Virus record (IMG/VR): IMGVR_UViG_3300046751_001172
Location: 1-27,648 of that record
DNA from: a virus
Length of the DNA: 27,648 bases
Strand: one strand, 5' to 3'
In this document: piece after piece, positions 22,441 through 27,648 of the stretch
Position numbering within the stretch: position 1 is the stretch's first letter
How the letters are laid out: each line of letters starts with the position of its first letter
Notes under the pieces: model-generated
What the model saw: only the letters and a program-made list of their open reading frames with translations
Database searches by the model: none
Told to the model about the DNA's origin: nothing
Made by a program: the position numbers and the translations under genes

Positions 22441-24818
22441 TGGCGAAAAAAGCATACAAGCACTACTCATTGATGGTGCCAGATGGTGGAAACCTAATAT
22501 CAGGATCTAATTCACAAGATACTGCTGGTGCTAATAATTATGTAGAGAAGATTAACTTCCGCAGAGAAACGGATGGGGAAGTTAGACGAGAGGGTTGGAG
22601 TAACTTTAGTGTGGGTGGATCAGAAGTATCTAAGCTAGATAGTTCTGATGCTCCTATTCGTATGTTACATCAATTCGAGTCAGAGGGTGTAAAGGTTCTA
22701 GTTGCAGCTTGTAGAGATAAAATATACAGATTTAAAGAGGATACCAAGGAGTGGGTACTGATTGCCGAAGGTCTATTTAATTTAGACAAAATAGGCTACA
22801 GTCCTACAAAGCAAGGCATCGCAAATAAATATAATCTAGAGGCAACTCGTTGGGAGGTTGTTACTATTGATGGTTATTGCATCATGAATAATGGTGTAGA
22901 TTTACCTTTGTTTTACCGAGACGGTTGGCCCTGTGCTTTCCCATTATTCTCACTTAGAGAGAGGGGCATTGTTAGAGTAGGCACAATATCAGAGTTTGAT
23001 GGTAGGCTTTTTATTGCTGACGTTGAGTACTTTGATGAAACCATCGAAAACAACTTCAGTTATTTCATGGGTGCTGCAAATTTTCCCTATGACATTCCTG
23101 AGTTCTTTTATGATTATGATGATTATGTAACAACTTATAAAGTCCCACACATAATAGAGTTTTCGTCCTGGAGGCTGGCAGATGATCAGCGTGAGGCTAG
23201 GGCAGCACCAAATCTTTTTGGGCAGAACTACGATGCTAAGGTTCATGCAATGAGTAATGGTGCAATTATCACCCTTACTTTAGATTATCCTCTTGGTGGG
23301 ACTCGTGAGACAGGATCCTCGGGATATGAGAGTTTTACACATAATCCATATTACTACTTCACAGAGTCTGAGTTAGCTGCTTTAGATTACTCTCATTCTA
23401 CATTTATTGCAGGCGACTCAATACGCATGACGGTAACTGATTCACTTGGAGTAACAAAGGTTTACGATGCAGATATTGTTTCTTTAAATTCGAACTGGAT
23501 AATGGGTAAGACCTTTATTGTATTACAAGGAGCTTACAATAACACTTCGGATGGCGTTGTCACAAGTACTGGAGATGAGCAAGCTGGTAGCACACAGAAT
23601 GTAGCTGTTGGTGATAAAGCTAGTTTTATATTACTTAAAGAACCCGACACTTTTAGCCCAGAGCTTGAAATGGTAAGAGAGTCATCTGATTCAATTGCTT
23701 TCCCTGAGGATGGGTCGCGTATCTTGCGGATGTCTAAGCTTGGTGATAAGTTGATGGTTTACAGACAGACGGGGTATCTTTCTATAAGTAGAGGGGATAA
23801 GTATACTGCTTTCTACTATGAGGAGAGATATAAGGGTGAGCGTGTGGCAGACTTTAGGCACACCGTTATAAATATTGATGAGCAACGACAGATGTTTGCC
23901 GGATTTAATGGTGTGTTTGTTGTAAGCCCTGCATCTATAGAGCCTATCCCATTCCCACAATATATGAATGGGCCTGAGTTTTGGAGGCTTATATCTAATG
24001 CAGAAATCGAATATGTTTATTCTGCTGAGAATCCAATGACGCAAGAGATTTTAACTACTGCCCCGATAGGTTATGTGGCAGATCAAACTTCGCTTGTATT
24101 GGATTGGGGCATGATTGGTTACGATTTGCTACAAGGCACTATCTCCCAGGTAGATTTTGCAATGACTGCAATGACTGCATTATTTCCTACTGATGCCATC
24201 AATAGTCGAAGATTTATAATGGGTACACATCTATGTGCTAAAACTATTAATTCTGATGGCACAATATCCTACTCCCCTGAGAAGTTTATTGATTCAGAAA
24301 ACTTTACTCCTGAGGCAGGTAAGACTTATTTTTATGGGGCAAGAATTGTAAGATATGGATATGGTTCAAGCGAAGTGGATCGTGGGCCATATAGAGAGTT
24401 CTCTAGAAATGGATTAGATTATCCATGTACATTAAAGTTTGGGAAAACCGACCTGCAAGACAAGTTTTCGGAGAAGAAAATGAGGTCATATGCACTACAT
24501 ATGTCGGACATATTTGACTATTCTACCTATGTGGCTGGTGGTTATGTTGAAGATGAGTTCACAGATACCGCCGTTATTGCTAATGTAAAACTATCTACAT
24601 TCAGCACAACCCAGCAAACCGAGGTAGAGGAAGTAGAGCAAGAGCTGGAGGATTTAAGTAATGAGGTTATGATACCATTATTTGCACAGGGTAATTACTT
24701 CCAGGATGTGATTACCCTCAGAGGTATAGACCAGCCATTCAAAATATTAGGTAGAACTGTAGAGGTTTCAGGTGTAAGAACCAAGCTGACATCGGAGGTA
24801 GTACAAAGTGGCTCGTAG
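22440..24818 (+). CDS. Large tail protein, putative tail nozzle / tubular B-like
   Basis: A 792-aa, beta-rich protein. The N-terminus (YSLMVPDGGNLISGSNSQDTAGANNYVEKINFRRETDGEVRREGWSNF) and repeated strand segments (KVLVAACRDKIYRF; WEVVTIDGYCIMNNGVDLPLFYRDG; GTISEFDGRLFIADVEYFD; MVYRQTGYLSISRGDKYTAFYYEERYKGERV) suggest a beta-propeller-like or nozzle fold, as in podovirus gp12/gp10-type tail proteins. Size and position after the adaptor and beside the fibres support this. The C-terminus has an acidic helical stretch (TEVEEVEQELEDLSNEV). It would form the distal tube of a short tail. The fold is inferred. Confidence 0.6.
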   Translation: MAKKAYKHYSLMVPDGGNLISGSNSQDTAGANNYVEKINFRRETDGEVRREGWSNFSVGGSEVSKLDSSDAPIRMLHQFESEGVKVLVAACRDKIYRFKEDTKEWVLIAEGLFNLDKIGYSPTKQGIANKYNLEATRWEVVTIDGYCIMNNGVDLPLFYRDGWPCAFPLFSLRERGIVRVGTISEFDGRLFIADVEYFDETIENNFSYFMGAANFPYDIPEFFYDYDDYVTTYKVPHIIEFSSWRLADDQREARAAPNLFGQNYDAKVHAMSNGAIITLTLDYPLGGTRETGSSGYESFTHNPYYYFTESELAALDYSHSTFIAGDSIRMTVTDSLGVTKVYDADIVSLNSNWIMGKTFIVLQGAYNNTSDGVVTSTGDEQAGSTQNVAVGDKASFILLKEPDTFSPELEMVRESSDSIAFPEDGSRILRMSKLGDKLMVYRQTGYLSISRGDKYTAFYYEERYKGERVADFRHTVINIDEQRQMFAGFNGVFVVSPASIEPIPFPQYMNGPEFWRLISNAEIEYVYSAENPMTQEILTTAPIGYVADQTSLVLDWGMIGYDLLQGTISQVDFAMTAMTALFPTDAINSRRFIMGTHLCAKTINSDGTISYSPEKFIDSENFTPEAGKTYFYGARIVRYGYGSSEVDRGPYREFSRNGLDYPCTLKFGKTDLQDKFSEKKMRSYALHMSDIFDYSTYVAGGYVEDEFTDTAVIANVKLSTFSTTQQTEVEEVEQELEDLSNEVMIPLFAQGNYFQDVITLRGIDQPFKILGRTVEVSGVRTKLTSEVVQSGS

Positions 24819-25302
24819 GAAACAGAGTGGTCGTGTTCGCTACGAAATGAATGTAGCATTTAAGGAGGGTCAAAACAATTTACCTGAAGTGCTTACAAGA
24901 TTAACTGAGAAAGTAAATCGTAAGCAAGATGCAGTAGAGCTTGAAAGAGTTGTGGACTTATCCATTTATCGAAACTCTGAGCAATTTAATGAGATACAAG
25001 ATCAGATAACAGATTTGCAGGATGATTCCTCTGTAATGCCTACAGATCAAATAACTGCCACTGGGGTAACCTCATATACTGTAGGCTTTGATATGACTAG
25101 TGACTCTGAAGCAAACTACGATGTGAGCATTAATGGTTTGGTTCAGGATCCACTATCTGACTACCAAGTGAGTTTAGCAGGAAACACATTAACATTTACA
25201 AATGCACCTAGTGCAGGGGCAGACATTGTGATAACCCAAAGAGATACATCTACCTTCGATGCTGAAAAAGCACTCGAGGACTTTCTTGCTGCATTGCAAT
25301 AA
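24808..25302 (+). CDS. Tail fibre protein with beta-sandwich domain
   Basis: A 164-aa protein starting with GTG at 24808; GGAGG lies nine bases upstream and the start overlaps the previous stop. The helical N-terminal half (RYEMNVAFKEGQNNLPEVLTRLTEKVNRKQDAVELERVV) may be a coiled coil. The C-terminal half ITATGVTSYTVGFDMTSDSEANYDVSINGLVQDPLSDYQVSLAGNTLTFTNAPSAGADIVITQRD matches the widespread phage fibre domain of the type VFVNGVLQxPxxDYTVxGNTITFTxAPPAGAxI. It is probably a fibre tip or a connector. Confidence 0.7.
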   Translation: MARRKQSGRVRYEMNVAFKEGQNNLPEVLTRLTEKVNRKQDAVELERVVDLSIYRNSEQFNEIQDQITDLQDDSSVMPTDQITATGVTSYTVGFDMTSDSEANYDVSINGLVQDPLSDYQVSLAGNTLTFTNAPSAGADIVITQRDTSTFDAEKALEDFLAALQ

Positions 25303-25314
25303 TTTTCTTAGTGC

Positions 25315-25337
25315 GTTACATATATAAATAGGTTACA
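25315..25337 (+). promoter_or_regulatory. Direct repeat GTTACA-N11-GTTACA before fibre cassette
   Basis: GTTACA at 25315-25320 and 25332-25337 lies in the short gap before the ATG at 25347, nine bases from it. The box also precedes the genes at 11550 and 15841. Confidence 0.35.
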
Positions 25338-25346
25338 ATATACGAG

Positions 25347-25592
25347 ATGCAGAATATACTCACAGAGATAGGCAGAAGGCTTGCACAAGTTAAGAAGCAA
25401 ATAGCCGATAAGACTCTGCTGAGTTTATTAGATGTAAACCCGAACCCAGTTAACCTAGGTGTACTCCAGTACAACAGTCTTACGAACCAATGGATTGCAG
25501 AGCCTCCCGAATTGATCGGGGCTGTAATAGATGGTGGCGTTGCGGACACCGTACACTTGGAGGCATTGGATATCGATGGAGGAGGAGCATAA
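25347..25592 (+). CDS. Small tail fibre or adaptor protein
   Basis: An 81-aa protein. The N-terminal helix MQNILTEIGRRLAQVKKQI matches the beginnings of the two later fibre genes (25853 and 26779). It is followed by LLDVNPNPVNLGVLQYNSLTNQWIAEPPEL, resembling the L-D-V...G-x-LxYxxxxxxW module common in phage fibres. It probably attaches to the tail through the N-terminal helix. The stop overlaps the next ATG (TAATG). Confidence 0.6.
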   Translation: MQNILTEIGRRLAQVKKQIADKTLLSLLDVNPNPVNLGVLQYNSLTNQWIAEPPELIGAVIDGGVADTVHLEALDIDGGGA

Positions 25593-25840
25593 TGGCAGAA
25601 TTAAGACGCATCTTGCAAAGGCGCGATACTGCGGAGCAATGGGAGTCCATCAATCCTGCCCTACGACAGGGCGAAATAGGCCTAGACCTAACCAATAAGA
25701 GAATGAAGGTAGGTGACGGATTCAATAACTGGAATGACTTGGACTACATGGATCAGGCAGGGCTTGATTCATTAAGAGCAGAATACGGAAACGAAGTTAC
25801 CTTCGGACTTAATTACGATTTACACAGAAATTCTAACTAA
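25592..25840 (+). CDS. Tail protein with Mtd/fibre N-terminal-like domain
   Basis: An 82-aa protein. The start at 25592 is supported by GGAGGAG five bases upstream and overlap with the previous stop; the frame is open from 25490 but that part lies inside the preceding gene. RRILQRRDTAEQWESINPALRQGEIGLDLTNKRMKVGDGFNNWNDL is the pattern found at the N-terminus of many phage tail fibres, including the major tropism determinant (Mtd) N-terminal domain. Here it stands alone as a short protein instead of leading a long fibre. It is probably a fibre adaptor. Confidence 0.7.
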   Translation: MAELRRILQRRDTAEQWESINPALRQGEIGLDLTNKRMKVGDGFNNWNDLDYMDQAGLDSLRAEYGNEVTFGLNYDLHRNSN

Positions 25841-25852
25841 CTACTACAAACA

Positions 25853-26779
25853 ATGCCAGCTACAGATATATTAGGAAAAATAGGTGAGAAAGTCGGGGGG
25901 CAAATAAAGTCTCTTGAAAGCTCAATAACGAATGACTTTGCTACAAAAGCAGAGTTAGGTGTACTTCAAGGCGAAGTAAATACCACCCAGACAGGGGTAG
26001 GGTTAGGTGCTGATGGCACTTATACTGCACCAACGTCTAGTAACTATCTATCAGCAGCATCATCATTGGCTGATGCAGACAATAAACTTGATGCACAAGC
26101 GAAAGCAAATGCAGACGGAGTCTCCACAAATGCTGCTGCAATTAATACGATTGAGACTGCATCAGGATTGAATGCTAATGGCACTTACATTGCTGAAACA
26201 AATTCAAATTACATTGATGAGGCTCAAAGCTTAGCTGAAGCAGATTCTCTGATTGATGCTCAGGTCGGAACGAATGCTAGTAACATTTCAACCAATGCTA
26301 CTAACATCACTAATCTTACAAGCGATAAGTATGATAAGACTGGTGGTACAATTTCTGGTGCAGTTACAATCTCAGGCAACCTCACCGTTCAAGGCACTAC
26401 TACTACAGTTACATCAACTGAGGTTAGTGTAGCAGATAATACCATTGAGGTTAACTTAGCCTCTGATGGTTCTGTTACTGCATCAACAGGTGGATTTAAT
26501 GTAAATCGTGGCAATAATGAAGATGGTGATCCACATCCTAAAGCAGGTCTTATTTGGGATAATGACGAAAGCACCTGGGAGTTGAAGCTTGGCACAGCTG
26601 CAGCTAATCTTACTGCTGCAACCGTTACTGCGAATCTGACTGGAAATGTTACGGGTAATGTCACAGGTAATGTTACAGGTATTTGTACCGTACCTAACGC
26701 AAATGGTCTTGTAGTAAATACTACACCACTTGGTGATTACTCTACTTTCGAGTCTGCATTTAATACTGCTATAGCCTGA
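25853..26779 (+). CDS. Tail fibre protein with internal duplication
   Basis: A 308-aa protein. The N-terminal helix (DILGKIGEKVGGQIKSLES) is shared with neighbouring genes. Residues about 44-98 and 99-153 form an internal repeat of 55 aa (GLGADGTY...SSLADADNKLDAQ versus GLNANGTY...QSLAEADSLIDAQ). A beta module (TISGNLTVQGTTTTVTSTEVSVADNTIEVNLAS...AGLIWDNDESTWELKLG) resembles units widespread in marine phage structural proteins, followed by tandem GNVT repeats. It probably forms a trimeric fibre shaft. The stop overlaps the next start (TGATG). Confidence 0.72.
   Translation: MPATDILGKIGEKVGGQIKSLESSITNDFATKAELGVLQGEVNTTQTGVGLGADGTYTAPTSSNYLSAASSLADADNKLDAQAKANADGVSTNAAAINTIETASGLNANGTYIAETNSNYIDEAQSLAEADSLIDAQVGTNASNISTNATNITNLTSDKYDKTGGTISGAVTISGNLTVQGTTTTVTSTEVSVADNTIEVNLASDGSVTASTGGFNVNRGNNEDGDPHPKAGLIWDNDESTWELKLGTAAANLTAATVTANLTGNVTGNVTGNVTGICTVPNANGLVVNTTPLGDYSTFESAFNTAIA
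25982..26311 (+). repeat. Two diverged 165-bp (55-aa) tandem repeats in fibre gene
   Basis: Residues 44-98 and 99-153 align through LGADGTY/LNANGTY, SSNYL/NSNYI, SLADADNKLDAQ/SLAEADSLIDAQ and GVSTNAAAI/NISTNATNI. Confidence 0.65.
26639..26686 (+). repeat. Four 12-bp tandem repeats (GNVT units)
   Basis: Units begin at 26639, 26651, 26663 and 26675 with consensus ACAGGTAATGTT, encoding TGNV repeats of the fibre. The last unit is diverged. Confidence 0.7.
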
Positions 26780-27126
26780 TGACCGATATCTTAGCCCAGA
26801 TTGGCGATAAGCTGGGTTCTAAGATCAAGGAACTTGAGGCGCAGATAAACTCTGGTGGCGGAGGTGGAGGTGGCGATAGCCACACCCACCCCGATCCATC
26901 GGATAATTATACAGAATCGACATTCACAGATGGAGTGTTGACTGCCATGACAACTTGGACGAACAACCAGAAGCTTACATTAGTTAGTAGTAAGGCGTTT
27001 ACGTATGCTAGTGGTTTGCTCACTCAAGTGGTAGAGAAAGACGAGAATGATGCGGTGCATCTAACCAAAACCTTAACCTATGACTCAGGTGGAAACTTAG
27101 AGTCAGTAACTAAGGACTACGCATAA
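26779..27126 (+). CDS. Small fibre/adaptor protein with Gly-linker and HxH motif
   Basis: A 115-aa protein. The N-terminal helix MTDILAQIGDKLGSKIKELEAQI is nearly the same as that of the 25853 gene. A seven-Gly linker is followed by DSHTHPDPSDNY, an HxH motif that may bind metal in a trimer, and a C-terminal beta-rich segment (TFTDGVLTAMTTWTNNQKLTLVSSKAFTYASGLLTQVVEKD). It is probably a short fibre or chaperone-like adaptor. The start overlaps the previous stop (TGATG) and the stop overlaps the next start (TAATG). Confidence 0.6.
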   Translation: MTDILAQIGDKLGSKIKELEAQINSGGGGGGGDSHTHPDPSDNYTESTFTDGVLTAMTTWTNNQKLTLVSSKAFTYASGLLTQVVEKDENDAVHLTKTLTYDSGGNLESVTKDYA

Positions 27127-27648
27127 TGGCAACTTACACTGTATCAAACGGTCGGCTAGTGTGTACGGGTTCGGATATTACGAGCGATGGTATTAAGACT
27201 GCTATTGACTCAAATCCAAGCGTGGGAACGGTACAGAAAATTGACGGAGTCAATAACTCCTCTCCAATGTTTCAGTTTAAAGCTGAAATTTCAATAGGTG
27301 ACAATAGTTCCACTACTTCAACATGGAAAATCACGGACGAATATGTTCATGTAACTGGTCAATTTTTTATAGTAAATGGTGCTAATGCAAAATTGCAGTG
27401 CGGACAGCTTGACTCTCGTAATAAAGCACAGAATACAAGTTGCTTCACTTACTCTTGGAGTGACGGCACTAGTACCAATGACGACTTCGACAAATTTCAA
27501 CTGAACAATGGAGGGGGTTTATATGTTTATGGTGGTTACTTTAAGGTAACATCCCGCAATGCAAGTAAAGGAAGAATAAAGAGAAGTCCCACCTCGCCTG
27601 TCTATATGCAGGACGCTGAATTAGAAATCGAGGATGCTATAAACACGA
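27126..27648 (+). CDS. Partial tail spike-like protein, runs off the window
   Basis: The ATG at 27126 overlaps the previous stop (TAATG) and the frame stays open to the window edge (174 codons, incomplete at the 3' end). The visible part is rich in short strands and Gly/Asn/Ser/Thr turns (ATYTVSNGRLVCTGSDI; EYVHVTGQFFIVNGANAKLQCGQL; NNGGGLYVYGGYFKVTS; SPVYMQDAELEIEDA), the regular pattern expected of a right-handed parallel beta-helix as in phage tailspikes. Receptor binding or depolymerase activity would reside further downstream. The fold is inferred from repeat character only. Confidence 0.65.
   Translation, partial: MATYTVSNGRLVCTGSDITSDGIKTAIDSNPSVGTVQKIDGVNNSSPMFQFKAEISIGDNSSTTSTWKITDEYVHVTGQFFIVNGANAKLQCGQLDSRNKAQNTSCFTYSWSDGTSTNDDFDKFQLNNGGGLYVYGGYFKVTSRNASKGRIKRSPTSPVYMQDAELEIEDAINT

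Noticed and set aside
26639-26686. CRISPR-like or variable-number repeat array
   Set aside because: The 12-bp units have no spacers and keep the reading frame; they are coding repeats of a fibre.
25592-27648. Diversity-generating retroelement suggested by the Mtd-like domain
   Set aside because: No reverse transcriptase and no template/variable repeat pair is visible in the window.

Overview
The window looks like the central part of a temperate, short-tailed (podovirus-like) phage genome of roughly 40% GC. Early genes run leftward (minus strand, about 54-6774) and head/tail genes run rightward (plus strand, about 8762 to the window end). A small switch and integration region (6775-8761) lies between the two arms. 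The host cannot be named. Purine-rich Shine-Dalgarno sequences precede several genes, so it is a bacterial phage. The fibre proteins contain modules common in marine phage structural proteins, and several virion proteins carry long acidic runs, so an aquatic or marine host is a reasonable guess and no more.

Left arm (minus strand, read right to left): an HTH protein; a Rad52-like annealing protein; a Cas4/AddB-like PD-(D/E)XK nuclease with four candidate Fe-S cysteines; a RusA-type resolvase; a replication accessory protein; a DnaB-type helicase; SSB; several small proteins including a SWIM zinc-finger protein; a deoxynucleoside monophosphate kinase; a 53-aa lipoprotein-like peptide; a MazG-like pyrophosphohydrolase; a ribbon-helix-helix (RHH) protein; and a hypothetical protein. 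Genes are tightly coupled (ATGA and TAATG overlaps), so this is probably one long operon for replication, recombination and nucleotide metabolism. No DNA polymerase or primase is visible.

Switch region: an RHH protein diverges from the early operon across an AT-rich spacer with helically phased direct repeats. It is followed by a membrane-anchored coiled-coil protein and a convergent tyrosine integrase. The 5' part of the integrase ORF contains the 3' two thirds of a tRNA-Val(GAC) gene, which is a probable attP core. Phage genes lie on both sides of it, so this is the unintegrated attP arrangement rather than a prophage end. Integration at this site would cut the integrase from its own start codon and upstream region and place it directly behind the host tRNA gene.

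Right arm (plus strand): two small hypothetical genes, putative small terminase, large terminase, an acidic protein overlapping an HTH-like ORF, portal, putative scaffold, and probable major capsid protein followed by a strong hairpin terminator. Then come a capsid-adjacent protein, a 48-aa holin-like peptide, a virion protein, a membrane coiled-coil protein, a 3TM-holin-like protein, a putative head-tail adaptor, a coiled-coil fibre, a large putative tail nozzle protein, and a cassette of small fibre/adaptor genes running off the right edge. No tape-measure or tail-tube gene is seen, which supports a short-tailed virion. Genes absent from a 60-aa ORF scan but supported here are 868-1029, 18219-18365 and the open-ended gene at 27126-27648.
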